The translations under genes and the position numbers were made by a program. A DNA stretch of 37,832 bases, taken from positions 1 to 37,832 of the forward strand of contig NZ_JXTH01000022.1 in the NCBI RefSeq assembly GCF_000836725.1, given 5' to 3'. The notes under the pieces are model-generated. The model worked only from the letters and a program-made list of their open reading frames with translations. It ran no database searches and was not told where the DNA came from. Shown here piece after piece: positions 24,309 through 33,988 of the stretch. The stretch's first letter is position 1. Each line of letters starts with the position of its first letter. Origin of the DNA: Anoxybacillus thermarum (GTDB lineage Bacteria; Bacillota; Bacilli; Bacillales; Anoxybacillaceae).

Positions 24309-25595
24309 TCACTTTCCTTTCAATACGATTTTTCGACTTAACTGCAATAATAAACGATTTATATCCATTATGTTCTCATCAGGCATAACTCCTAAATCCC
24401 GCAACATAATCATCGTATCCATAATAAAGCGACGCTTCGCCTTTGTATATGTCGTTCGTGAAGTGCCAAAATATGAATTCCAAAGTGTTTTTACATCTAC
24501 CTTATTACGAGAGTGTCCTATGAAACTATGGTTTCTCACATTTAATGCACCTGCAACATTTGCACTTTTTAAGTAAAAGTAAGCACCATAATATCCATCT
24601 ATTTCCCAATTACTATATTTTTCTTCTAATTCATCAAAGACTTCATAAATTGTTGACTTTTTTGCAAATTCCACAGTGTACGGAATCGTTTGCGCATGCT
24701 GAAGTAGATAAAAAAGAATAGCTTCACGTACCCGATAAAATCGAATAAGGAGAGATATAACATCATCCATGTCTAAATACATATCAATATGACGATACAA
24801 CTCAACGATGCGCGCCAAATCTCGCTTTTTCATATTTTTATCTAACAACAGCTCCAAATTTTTTTTAGTTTCTAATAAAACATCTTCATCAGACAGATAC
24901 ATCATGGCAATCTTTAGATGCGCTAAAGAATCTTCAAAAGCAAAGTTTAAGCGATCAATCATCATATGTAATAGTGATTTCAATGCTATTGTTTCTTCTG
25001 TTTCTTCAATATCTTTCATCATTTCTAAAGCCGCTTCGTAATCGTGATCAATAATAAAGTCGCGAAACTGTTTCATCCATGTTTCCGAATGAATAGCTAA
25101 TACCGTATGCTCTACATGCACATTTTCACCATCAAAATAAATAGTGGCGTAACGTTTCGTAAACTGACGTACTCCTTCTAGAAAAAGAATTTGGTATACT
25201 ATAGGATCGCCAAAAGTGGGGATCTGAGCGAAGTACGAGAAGGGGTATTGAACACACAATTTATGTACGAGACGTTCAATATCATCTTCTAACTTCTCTA
25301 TATCCCATTCGTGATCGACAACTATTGTCATCGCCTCTACATCCCATTCATCTCCTAGTTTTTTTTCCAACCACAATTCAATTTTTTGCTGTAAAGATGT
25401 GAGCTCATATTTTTGAAAGGATGGATCAACAAGTAGCCAAACTACTATCGTTCCATCATCTTGAGGAAGTTTTTTCACAATTCGACTAATCTTTTTAATG
25501 TTCTCCTCATTGATAATGTTAAATGATTGTTCATTCACATCACTTTTCTTAATTGTACCTGGCATAAGAATCTGGGGAAGTAACTTCTTCTCCAT
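24309..25595 (-). CDS. CARF-HEPN (Csm6/Csx1-like) effector ribonuclease, copy B
   Basis: The 428-residue protein is the first gene of the operon. The N-terminal half (about 45-165) alternates strands and helices ('TIVVWLLVDPSF', 'VEAMTIVVDH', 'RYATIYFDGENVHVEH') as in CARF domains. Helical repeats follow, with 'DVISLLIRFYRVREAILFYL' matching the copy A segment 'DFIVLYYRLAEETLLYAL'. The HEPN site is R354-N-x5-H361 ('LNVRNHSFIGHSRNKVD'), the standard R-x4-6-H form with Asn after Arg. The two neighbours share architecture but little sequence, so they are divergent relatives and not a recent duplication. ATG 25595 has only a weak GAGAG site. A promoter candidate lies about 120 bp upstream. Confidence 0.77.
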   Translation of the reverse strand: MEKKLLPQILMPGTIKKSDVNEQSFNIINEENIKKISRIVKKLPQDDGTIVVWLLVDPSFQKYELTSLQQKIELWLEKKLGDEWDVEAMTIVVDHEWDIEKLEDDIERLVHKLCVQYPFSYFAQIPTFGDPIVYQILFLEGVRQFTKRYATIYFDGENVHVEHTVLAIHSETWMKQFRDFIIDHDYEAALEMMKDIEETEETIALKSLLHMMIDRLNFAFEDSLAHLKIAMMYLSDEDVLLETKKNLELLLDKNMKKRDLARIVELYRHIDMYLDMDDVISLLIRFYRVREAILFYLLQHAQTIPYTVEFAKKSTIYEVFDELEEKYSNWEIDGYYGAYFYLKSANVAGALNVRNHSFIGHSRNKVDVKTLWNSYFGTSRTTYTKAKRRFIMDTMIMLRDLGVMPDENIMDINRLLLQLSRKIVLKGK

Positions 25596-25831
25596 TGAAA
25601 TCTCTCACTCTCATCATAGACGTAACTTTTATATAAATCATGAAAAGTATATGTATTCTTTTGAAGGGGAGTGGCATTCCCTACAATGATAGTAGAAAAT
25701 CCCCCTAATTCTATATAATACACATATTAGAATAAAATCCAACAATTTTCCTAGTATTTTCGACAATGTTAAAGCCGATGATAAAATCCCCAATATAGCC
25801 AAAATAAAAATACCCATTTCATTCCATCGGT
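25596..25831. other. Upstream region of the effector operon
   Basis: This holds the candidate promoter listed separately. An open frame of 59 codons (25638-25817, minus strand, very hydrophobic) is present but lacks a ribosome-binding site and overlaps the promoter. I do not accept it as a gene without more evidence. Confidence 0.3.
25715..25742 (-). promoter_or_regulatory. Candidate promoter of the type III-D operon
   Basis: On the minus strand TTGGAT and TATTAT are separated by 16 nt. Transcription would begin near 25705, about 110 nt before the first effector gene. No other promoter of similar quality is seen before the operon, whose genes mostly overlap or lie within 25 bp of each other down to cas6. 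Confidence 0.4.
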
Positions 25832-26108
25832 GTTTCAATTCCTCATAGATGCGATACAAACACACTCATCTTCAGTATGTGGGGAATTTACCCACAAGTG
25901 ACAAACAATTCCTCATAGGTACGATACAAACCCAAAAAAGTGTTGATAAATCAACACATGGAAAAGCTATACAGTGCTATTGTACATCCATCTGAAAATT
26001 CAGTCAATGGTCTATATACGTTGATGCGTCTGAAGAAACCTGAAAAAATAAGCTGTCGTCGATCCCCTAGGATTTTTGCACGATTGGAGGTCGACGACAG
26101 TTGTGAAG
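25832..26108 (-). CRISPR. Relic CRISPR mini-array and leader (copy 2)
   Basis: A 30-bp repeat at 25832-25861 (minus strand GTTTGTATCGCATCTATG, then AGGAATTGAAAC) is followed by a 40-44-bp spacer and a second copy at 25906-25931, identical except for two internal bases and a lost GTTT/AAAC end. To the right lies a leader-like sequence of about 175 bp, including a 10-bp perfect inverted repeat CTGTCGTCGA / TCGACGACAG (26053-26100). It is shared with the relic at 1650-1826. The repeat ends in ATTGAAAC on the minus strand, the form common in type I-B/III arrays of thermophilic Bacillaceae. No cas genes of a matching type are in the window. The repeat differs completely from that of the main array. 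Confidence 0.75.
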
Positions 26109-26126
26109 TTATTCACAATATTTGTA

Positions 26127-26158
26127 CAAAAAACAGCCTCCGATTTGGAGACTGTTTT
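26127..26158 (-). terminator. Terminator of the 26-residue peptide gene
   Basis: On the minus strand AAACAGTCTCC and GGAGGCTGTTTTTT pair with one bulge and end in six U. It begins at the stop codon of the small gene just upstream and insulates it from the CRISPR relic. Confidence 0.7.
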
Positions 26159-26237
26159 ATGCTTCAGCGTTCACTTCCGCAATAATAACAAAGCCAATGA
26201 CGGCTGTGATGACTAAGCCTGTAATCATCCACATCAT
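26157..26237 (-). CDS. Small single-pass membrane peptide (26 aa)
   Basis: A GGGGGAATGCACG stretch precedes ATG ATG at 26237. The product is 26 residues, MMWMITGLVITAVIGFVIIA followed by EVNAEA: one membrane helix with a short acidic tail. A rho-independent terminator follows at once, so it looks like an intact, separately terminated gene and not a chance frame. It lies between yrhC and the CRISPR relic, reading the same way as yrhC. Function is unknown. It is too short for routine gene finders. Confidence 0.5.
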   Translation of the reverse strand: MMWMITGLVITAVIGFVIIAEVNAEA

Positions 26238-26301
26238 CGTGCATTCCCCCTTTGCCCATTTTCTTTTATTTTACACGTTTTTTCTTTGTTCGAAAATGGG
26301 T

Positions 26302-26532
26302 TTATGCATCTTCTTCTATTTTTCGTGCGTATGCGTGCGAACGATGAGTGAAAAAGATCGAGGCAAGCATGAGAACGAATACTGCGCCGAGCACAAGTGG
26401 CCGCTTTTCACCGTCGATTGCGCTTGGGATGAGTGTACCGACATATAAAAACGCACTAAGCGCAAATAAAACGAGACTGTATGCTTTATAGTCACGCGCT
26501 TTTCCTAACCAATTTCGCTTTTGTTCATCCAA
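26302..26532 (-). CDS. yrhC: YrhC-family small membrane protein
   Basis: The 76-residue protein has two membrane helices, 'AYSLVLFALSAFLYVGTLI' and 'PLVLGAVFVLMLASIFFTH', with charged ends, as in YrhC of Bacillus. Its place at the end of the yrrT-mtnN-mccA-mccB series is the same as in B. subtilis. A TTG at 26532 is taken as start, with AGGGGG about 9 nt before it. Another TTG at 26557-26559 would place that site inside the gene. The function of YrhC is not known. Confidence 0.75.
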   Translation of the reverse strand: MDEQKRNWLGKARDYKAYSLVLFALSAFLYVGTLIPSAIDGEKRPLVLGAVFVLMLASIFFTHRSHAYARKIEEDA

Positions 26533-26594
26533 AATAACCGTCCCCCTTCCTTCTTTCAATGTATCATAGAAAAGAAAAAAGGGGACGATGTAAT

Positions 26595-28653
<2,059 letters not shown>

Positions 28654-28680
28654 GTTGTAACCTCCCAAAAGATAAAAAGA

Positions 28681-28699
28681 AGGAGAGGAAAACTCTCCT
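28681..28699 (-). terminator. Terminator-like hairpin between mtnN and mccA
   Basis: AGGAGAG and CTCTCCT form a 7-bp stem with a 5-nt loop, followed on the minus strand by UCUUUUUA. It starts at the mtnN stop. It could reduce readthrough from yrrT-mtnN into mccAB-yrhC inside one operon. Confidence 0.5.
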
Positions 28700-29396
28700 A
28701 TTTGTTTAACTCGTTCACCATCCATTGAACAAGCTCGGATGAATGAAGGGCTGCTTTTTGTAAAAATTGTTCAAACGATACGTTCGACTCTTTGCCAGCG
28801 ATGTCTGATAATGCACGAATGACGACAAACGGCACGCCAAACTGATGGCATACTTGCGCAATCGCAGCCGCTTCCATTTCCACAGCATATAAGTCTGGAA
28901 ATTGCGTGCGCACAAAATCAACGCGCGCAGGATCGTTCATAAATGAATCGCCTGTCGCAATCAATCCTTTCGCCACTTGAATGTCACGAATGTGCGCGGC
29001 GCTCGTTTCAGCCGCTTGTACTAATCGTTCATCTGCTTTATAGCGCGCTGGCATGCCCGGCACTTGACCGTATGCATAACCGAACGCCGTAACATCGACG
29101 TCATGATGAACAACTTCAGTCGAAATCACAATATCGCCGACGTTTAATGATGGCGCAAAACCGCCAGCTGAACCGGTATTAATGACGACATCTGGTGCAA
29201 ATCGTTCAAGTAAAATCGTCGTCGACATCGCTGCATTAACTTTACCGATACCTGATTTTAATAAAACGACGTCTGCCCCATCTAACGTGCCGCTATAAAA
29301 AGAACAATTCGCTACCGTCGTTTCTGTTCGGTTCGCTATTTTTTCTCGCAAAATCGCCACTTCTTCTTCCATCGCTCCAATGATTGCTATTTTCAT
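28698..29396 (-). CDS. mtnN: 5'-methylthioadenosine/S-adenosylhomocysteine nucleosidase
   Basis: The 232-residue protein begins '[16 protein letters not shown]' and has '[18 protein letters not shown]', '[19 protein letters not shown]' and '[16 protein letters not shown]', the standard MtnN motifs with the acid catalyst Asp in 'SDIAG'. It removes adenine from S-adenosylhomocysteine and methylthioadenosine, feeding homocysteine recycling through mccA and mccB. ATG 29396 has AGAGGTTG upstream, and a 6-codon longer form is less likely. It lies 18 bp after yrrT. This gene concerns normal SAM recycling and is part of the conserved chromosome, not of the CRISPR island. Confidence 0.93.
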   Translation of the reverse strand: MKIAIIGAMEEEVAILREKIANRTETTVANCSFYSGTLDGADVVLLKSGIGKVNAAMSTTILLERFAPDVVINTGSAGGFAPSLNVGDIVISTEVVHHDVDVTAFGYAYGQVPGMPARYKADERLVQAAETSAAHIRDIQVAKGLIATGDSFMNDPARVDFVRTQFPDLYAVEMEAAAIAQVCHQFGVPFVVIRALSDIAGKESNVSFEQFLQKAALHSSELVQWMVNELNK

Positions 29397-29414
29397 CGTT
29401 TCAACCTCTTTCAC

Positions 29415-30053
29415 TTATTGTTTCACAGCCTCCATCAACCAAACGAAACGATTCATTGGCGTAAATGTGACGGTAAAACCGTGCGTTGTAAACATGTGTT
29501 CAAGAGCAGGAATCGTCGTGTAATATTCCCGTTGTAAATCATCCGCTAAATCAACGAATCCTTTTTGTTTCGCTTCCGCAATCATCGCCTCATGCGCTTC
29601 GCGGTCGATAAACGCTGTATCAGCAAACACTATTTTACCACCTTTACGAAGAAGTGCGCTATATTTGCCGATCGCTTCTTCTTTTTCCGCATCTGTTAAA
29701 TGGTGAAACGCATACGTGCTCACGATCGTATCGATCGGTTCATTCGGCAATGGAAATTGTAAAAAGTCGCCGTCTTCAATCGATACATTCGGAAGTTTTT
29801 CTTCCGCAAGCTCGCGCATCGGGGCAGACGGCTCGATGCCGTACACCGTTTTTTTCGCCTCAATCAATTTTTTTGTTAAATTGCCTGTGCCAACACCGAA
29901 CTCTAGCACAACATCGCCACTATTTTCAACGACTGTATTTAAAATCGTCTCATATCCGTCAAATACATCACGATATTGTTCATCGTGTCCGTATACAGAC
30001 GAATCGTACGACTGCGCCCACGTTTCAAAGATGTCTAAAAATTCACGTCCCAT
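29415..30053 (-). CDS. yrrT: YrrT, SAM-dependent methyltransferase
   Basis: The 212-residue class I methyltransferase has a SAM loop '[15 protein letters not shown]' near residue 50, motif II '[11 protein letters not shown]' and '[20 protein letters not shown]'. The N-terminal '[17 protein letters not shown]' is as in B. subtilis YrrT. It is the first gene of the yrrT-mtnN-mccA-mccB-yrhC operon. The substrate is not known. ATG 30053 is preceded by GGAGTG; an ATG 5 codons earlier is less consistent with the family. The operator candidate upstream suggests control by CymR. Confidence 0.88.
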   Translation of the reverse strand: MGREFLDIFETWAQSYDSSVYGHDEQYRDVFDGYETILNTVVENSGDVVLEFGVGTGNLTKKLIEAKKTVYGIEPSAPMRELAEEKLPNVSIEDGDFLQFPLPNEPIDTIVSTYAFHHLTDAEKEEAIGKYSALLRKGGKIVFADTAFIDREAHEAMIAEAKQKGFVDLADDLQREYYTTIPALEHMFTTHGFTVTFTPMNRFVWLMEAVKQ

Positions 30054-30077
30054 GATGCCACACTCCATAAATATAAT

Positions 30078-30102
30078 AATTCCTATAAGTATAGTATGAA
30101 TT
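30078..30102 (-). promoter_or_regulatory. yrrT promoter -10 with a dyad, candidate CymR operator
   Basis: The imperfect dyad AATTC...GAATT (25 bp) encloses TATACT, a good -10 on the minus strand at 30088-30093. The homologous operon of B. subtilis is repressed by CymR, which binds AT-rich dyads near the promoter. The match to the CymR site is from memory and only approximate. Confidence 0.35.
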
Positions 30103-30188
30103 TAACGTATTACTGTTCTCAATCTATCATATTTTTTTCAGATGTTCAATGGAAATGTGTTAAACTACGTGTAGAAAGGAGGAGGACG

Positions 30189-30392
30189 ATGATTACGTTT
30201 GATCTCATTCAAGATAAAGTCGAGTTTTTTGAAACGACAGATTTAAAGACATTGGAAAAGAAAATTAATGAACAAATTGAACATAATAAAGCGATTATGC
30301 TTGAAGTGCATCATGTGTCGTACGACGTACAGCTGTTAGAAAACGGACAACGTCTATACAGCGCGATGGTGCATTTTAAAGCAAAAAAATAG
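30189..30392 (+). CDS. yrzA: YrzA (DUF2536) small protein
   Basis: The 67-residue protein 'MITFDLIQDKVEFFETTDLK...' is the YrzA/DUF2536 type. It is small and soluble, with alternating strands and a helix. ATG 30189 follows AAAGGAGGAGG; an upstream extension is rejected. It is the only plus-strand gene in the conserved cluster, as in B. subtilis. Its function is unknown. It converges with yrrS, and both stops lie within one terminator hairpin. Confidence 0.8.
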   Translation: MITFDLIQDKVEFFETTDLKTLEKKINEQIEHNKAIMLEVHHVSYDVQLLENGQRLYSAMVHFKAKK

Positions 30393-30413
30393 AGCGTCAC
30401 GGACGGCGCTCTA
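30390..30413. terminator. Shared terminator of yrzA and yrrS
   Basis: TAGAGCG and CGCTCTA form a 7-bp stem with a 10-nt loop. It includes the yrzA stop codon and the yrrS stop codon. A run of seven U follows on the minus strand and a weaker U-rich stretch on the plus strand. Confidence 0.65.
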
Positions 30414-30990
30414 CTTCTTTTAGTTGTTGCACTTTTGTCGGCTTCCAGCCTTCATCGGTCACCCATTCGATAAACACTTTATAATGTTCTGTTTTATCTT
30501 TTTTTGAAACGGTGGCAACGGCGTGGTTCGGACTGCCGCCATTTCCGATAAACCAGACGATCAGATCAGAAGAGGAAATGCCTGTCGCATAACTAATCGC
30601 ATCGAGCATCTCCTTCCAATCAACAGAGTTTTTATCATATTGTGTCACATGCGGCTCCGATTGGGTTGTACCGATCGGCTGCCATGACGGGTTAACAATT
30701 TCGCGAATGACGTTTGAATTTGGATCTTCAACAACCGTTTCTTGTACGTTGCCGTTCGGTTGTTCGTTTGTCTCTGTTTCCGTTTCAGATGGTAGCTCAT
30801 CGTTTGCCGGTTCATTTGTTTCCACTTCGACCGATTGCGGAGAAGCGTTCGTTTCCTTGACAGATCGATCGTTAGCAAACAACCATTTCCATCCGAAAAA
30901 TAAAATAAGCGCAAACACAATCGCAATGAACGTATTCCATATACGATTCACTTTTCTTTGTTTTGAACGTTTGGCAAAACGGCTGCTCAC
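30397..30990 (-). CDS. yrrS: YrrS-family (DUF1510) membrane-anchored protein
   Basis: The 197-residue protein has a basic N-terminus, one membrane segment at about 18-37 ('NTFIAIVFALILFFGWKWLF'), a Glu/Thr/Asn-rich low-complexity linker (about 43-90) and a C-terminal domain 'WKEMLDAISYATGISSSDLI' to the end. This is the layout of YrrS (DUF1510). The domain would lie outside the membrane. Its start overlaps the pbpI stop by 4 bp (ATGA), so the two are translated together, which suggests a role with the penicillin-binding protein. The molecular function is unknown. Confidence 0.85.
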   Translation of the reverse strand: MSSRFAKRSKQRKVNRIWNTFIAIVFALILFFGWKWLFANDRSVKETNASPQSVEVETNEPANDELPSETETETNEQPNGNVQETVVEDPNSNVIREIVNPSWQPIGTTQSEPHVTQYDKNSVDWKEMLDAISYATGISSSDLIVWFIGNGGSPNHAVATVSKKDKTEHYKVFIEWVTDEGWKPTKVQQLKEVERRP

Positions 30991-32735
30991 TCTTGGTACC
31001 TTCCTTTCTGTTCCAACTCGTATGTAGCACGAACGATATCGGCAAACACACTATTTGTGACGGCGGCAGAGGACGTTGTTTCTAATTGTACCACAACGAG
31101 CGCATATTTTGGACGGTCAGTTGGAAAATAACCTGCAAACCATTTGTTCACTGCGTCATTTTTTCCTGTTTGTGCTGTTCCCGATTTTCCTGCTATGGCG
31201 TAAGGCAACGATTGAAATGAACGGCCAGTCCCTTCTGGATGCGTCACAACAAGCTGTAACAGCTGTTGCAGTTCATCCACCGTCTCTTTACGCAATGAAT
31301 CCATCGTTAACCGCTTCTCATCAAATGCAAAAAACGTCGTTCCGTCTTTATACATCATTTTTTGAACGATACGCACTTGTTTTGCTTCACCCCCCCGAGC
31401 AATCGTTGCCATCATATTCGCTACCGCAAGCGGTGAAACGCGCACATCTTTTTGTCCAATGGACGTTTGCGCGATGGCAAGCGGAATATGTTTATCACGT
31501 TCATCTCCCCAAATGTTCCCTTTTTTCTCTTCATGAAGCGGGCGAAACGATGAAAAGTGATATACATCTCCTTCCCAACCAACGCGCGGAAACAATCCAA
31601 GTTTTTGGGCATATGTCTCAAACACGTTTTTATCTATCGCAATCAACTGTTTTCCTAACTCTCCAAACGTTCTGTTGCAGCTGATCGCAAAACTATCTTC
31701 AAACGTGCGCATCCCCTTCTTTTTTTCTTCTAGCTCACCGTTAATTTTTCGATCACAGTCAAACGTCTGGCCATGAATGAGTCCATGTTCAAGCGCAGCA
31801 GCTGCAACGACAACTTTAAAAACGGAGCCCGGCACTTGTGGAAGAAGCGCTTTATTTTCCATCGCTCCATCTTTGTACGGGTTTCGTTCATCAATTGCTG
31901 GAGCGCTCGCTAAAGCGAGGACGTCATTTGTTTTGACATCAAGTAAGACGACAGCCCCTTTTTGCATGCCATGTTGCGCTACAATTTGTTCAACGCGTTG
32001 TTGAAGAGTGCGATCAATCGTCGTTTGTACCGTAATCGGATAAAACGGATTTGCCTGTTCCGTATATTTCACATCCATGCCAAAAAGAGGTTCACCGTGC
32101 GCATCTACGTGATACAATAACTTCGTTTCCCCATCAGGAATTAAAAATTCATCAAATGAACTTTGTAAGCCAGACACGCCTATTTTTGTTTTTTGCGATA
32201 ATTTGCGGTCGCCATATCGCTCCTTCAGCAACTTTTCGTTTTCTCCAAGTAACCCGATGACATGTTGAGCATATTTTTGCTTCAGATCATACTGCTTGTA
32301 AACAGCAATCACACCCGGAATGTGCAAATCATTAATCCGTTCCATTTGCCAATGGTGGAGTTGAACCGGTCGTTGTCCATCATGCAAAATGATCGGGCCT
32401 TTCGCCGTTTCAAGCTGCTGTTTTATCGTTTCTTTTGGCATGGAAACAATCGTTGCGATTTGATCGATTGGCCAGTCCATTTTTTTTAAAAAAGGAAATA
32501 ACACGAGCGTCGGGATGTATTCATATGTGAGCGGCTCACCGTTTCGGGCGACGAACATGCCGCGTCCGTTATCGATGACAAGCTGTTCCGTCCGCTGTGC
32601 AACGCTTGCTTCAATTAAATTTACCCCATGAAACGACTCGGTGCTAACAAGTTGTAGTTGAACGAGTCGCCCTGCGAGCACAAGTATCCCTAATTGTATC
32701 ATCGTTAAGATGACGATGATTCGTTTTTTCACCAT
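30987..32735 (-). CDS. pbpI: Penicillin-binding protein PbpI (class B transpeptidase)
   Basis: The 582-residue protein has one N-terminal membrane anchor ('IIVILTMIQLGILVLAGRL'), a dimerisation domain and a transpeptidase domain. The active-site motifs are S304-x-x-K307 ('PGSVFK'), S352-C-N354 and K517-S-G-T520. It should cross-link peptidoglycan. Length matches B. subtilis PbpI (yrrR). ATG 32735 is used; a GTG 9 bp earlier overlaps the site GAGGTG. That site forms the 3' arm of the greA terminator hairpin, so readthrough from greA would hide it. Confidence 0.9.
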   Translation of the reverse strand: MVKKRIIVILTMIQLGILVLAGRLVQLQLVSTESFHGVNLIEASVAQRTEQLVIDNGRGMFVARNGEPLTYEYIPTLVLFPFLKKMDWPIDQIATIVSMPKETIKQQLETAKGPIILHDGQRPVQLHHWQMERINDLHIPGVIAVYKQYDLKQKYAQHVIGLLGENEKLLKERYGDRKLSQKTKIGVSGLQSSFDEFLIPDGETKLLYHVDAHGEPLFGMDVKYTEQANPFYPITVQTTIDRTLQQRVEQIVAQHGMQKGAVVLLDVKTNDVLALASAPAIDERNPYKDGAMENKALLPQVPGSVFKVVVAAAALEHGLIHGQTFDCDRKINGELEEKKKGMRTFEDSFAISCNRTFGELGKQLIAIDKNVFETYAQKLGLFPRVGWEGDVYHFSSFRPLHEEKKGNIWGDERDKHIPLAIAQTSIGQKDVRVSPLAVANMMATIARGGEAKQVRIVQKMMYKDGTTFFAFDEKRLTMDSLRKETVDELQQLLQLVVTHPEGTGRSFQSLPYAIAGKSGTAQTGKNDAVNKWFAGYFPTDRPKYALVVVQLETTSSAAVTNSVFADIVRATYELEQKGRYQE

Positions 32736-32739
32736 AAAA

Positions 32740-32770
32740 AACACCTCGTCTTCATTGTCGACGAGGTGTT
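32740..32770 (-). terminator. greA terminator overlapping the pbpI ribosome-binding site
   Basis: AACACCTCGTC and GACGAGGTGTT form a perfect 11-bp stem with a 9-nt loop, followed by a run of U on the minus strand. The 3' arm contains GAGGTG, the ribosome-binding site of pbpI, 6 nt before its ATG. Confidence 0.8.
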
Positions 32771-32782
32771 GTCTTTTAAAAC

Positions 32783-33259
32783 CTATTTTACCGCCACGAT
32801 TTTTACAACCATATCGCCGCCTGGTGTATGAACCGTCACTTCTTCACCGACGCGGCGACCAATAAGAGATTTAGCAATTGGAGAGTCGTTCGAAATTTTC
32901 CCTTCAAATGGATCCGCTTCCGCACTACCAACGATCGTATACGATTCTTCTTCCCCATCTGGAAGCTCAATAAATGTCACCGTTCTTCCGAGCGATACGA
33001 CGTCTGTCGTTTCTAAATCTTCTTCAATAATTTTCGCATTGCGAATCATATTTTCAAGCATTTGAATGCGCGATTCAACGAACGCCTGCTCATCTTTTGC
33101 CGCATCGTACTCCGAGTTTTCCGATAAGTCGCCAAAACTGCGTGCGATTTGAATGCGTTCCACAACTTCTTTACGCTTCACTGTTTTTAAATATTCAAGT
33201 TCTTGCTCGAGCTTCTCCTTCCCTGCTTTCGTCATTGGGTATTCTTTTTCCATTGACAT
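32783..33259 (-). CDS. greA: Transcript cleavage factor GreA
   Basis: The 158-residue protein has the normal GreA length. It has an N-terminal coiled coil with the acidic tip '[19 protein letters not shown]' (about 41-59) that reaches the polymerase active site, and a C-terminal FKBP-like domain '[20 protein letters not shown]'. It rescues backtracked RNA polymerase by RNA cleavage. ATG 33259 follows AAGGAG by 8 nt; a GTG 9 bp earlier lies too close to the site. The gene has a strong terminator downstream, and a udk terminator lies upstream. Confidence 0.95.
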   Translation of the reverse strand: MSMEKEYPMTKAGKEKLEQELEYLKTVKRKEVVERIQIARSFGDLSENSEYDAAKDEQAFVESRIQMLENMIRNAKIIEEDLETTDVVSLGRTVTFIELPDGEEESYTIVGSAEADPFEGKISNDSPIAKSLIGRRVGEEVTVHTPGGDMVVKIVAVK

Positions 33260-33292
33260 GTGACTCACTCCTTTTTATTTATGTACGGAAAA

Positions 33293-33313
33293 GTACGAAC
33301 GACTTGTTCGTAC
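33293..33313 (-). terminator. udk terminator
   Basis: GTACGAAC and GTTCGTAC pair perfectly over 8 bp with a 5-nt loop, followed on the minus strand by UUUU. It lies between the udk stop and the greA ribosome-binding site. Confidence 0.65.
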
Positions 33314-33351
33314 AAAAGACAAAAAGTTTACATATTATCTATGCTATGGTA

Positions 33352-33987
33352 TTACAAAATAGACTTTTGTTCAAGAATCGTTTGAATTTTTGTAACCATT
33401 AAATCGATAGCGACATGGTTATGTCCGCCTTCTGGAATGATAATATCGGCATACCGTTTCGTCGGCTCGATAAATTGATTGTGCATCGGGCGCACGACGT
33501 TTACATATTGTTCGATGACCGATTCGAGCGTGCGGCCGCGTTCTTTAATGTCGCGCAATAAGCGGCGAATAATACGAATGTCCGCATCTGTATCGACGTA
33601 CACTTTAATATCCATTAAGTTGCGCAATCGCTCGTCTTCTAATACAAGAATGCCTTCTAAAATAATGACATCTTTCGGTTCGACACGAATGACTTCGTTT
33701 GAACGTGTATGAAGCGTGTAGTCGTATACAGGCTTATCAATTGGTTCGTAATTTAAAAGCTTATGAATATGCTCGATTAATAAATCGTTGTCAAAAGCGA
33801 GCGGATGATCGTAGTTTGTTTTTAATCGCTCTTCAAACGGTAAGTGACTTTGGTCTTTATAATAATAGTCTTGTTCAAGCATTAAAATGGAATGGCCTTG
33901 AAAATGTTCATAAATCGCTTTGGTGACGGTCGTTTTCCCCGAACCAGAGCCGCCTGCGACTCCGATCACAACCGGTTTCTTCCTCAT
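33352..33987 (-). CDS. udk: Uridine kinase
   Basis: The 211-residue P-loop kinase has Walker A 'GGSGSGKTT' (12-20), the substrate region '[15 protein letters not shown]' and 'YDYTLHTRS', and '[16 protein letters not shown]'. It phosphorylates uridine and cytidine for pyrimidine salvage. ATG 33987 follows AAGGGG. It starts 1 bp after the stop of the trhP-type gene, as in the trmR-trhP-trhP-udk series of B. subtilis, so it is probably part of that transcript. Confidence 0.95.
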   Translation of the reverse strand: MRKKPVVIGVAGGSGSGKTTVTKAIYEHFQGHSILMLEQDYYYKDQSHLPFEERLKTNYDHPLAFDNDLLIEHIHKLLNYEPIDKPVYDYTLHTRSNEVIRVEPKDVIILEGILVLEDERLRNLMDIKVYVDTDADIRIIRRLLRDIKERGRTLESVIEQYVNVVRPMHNQFIEPTKRYADIIIPEGGHNHVAIDLMVTKIQTILEQKSIL

Positions 33988-33988
33988 G

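Noticed and set aside
25638-25865. Hydrophobic frame before the effector operon as a small membrane protein
   Set aside because: Its first residues are the translation of a CRISPR repeat, the shorter start at 25817 has no ribosome-binding site, and it covers the best promoter candidate.
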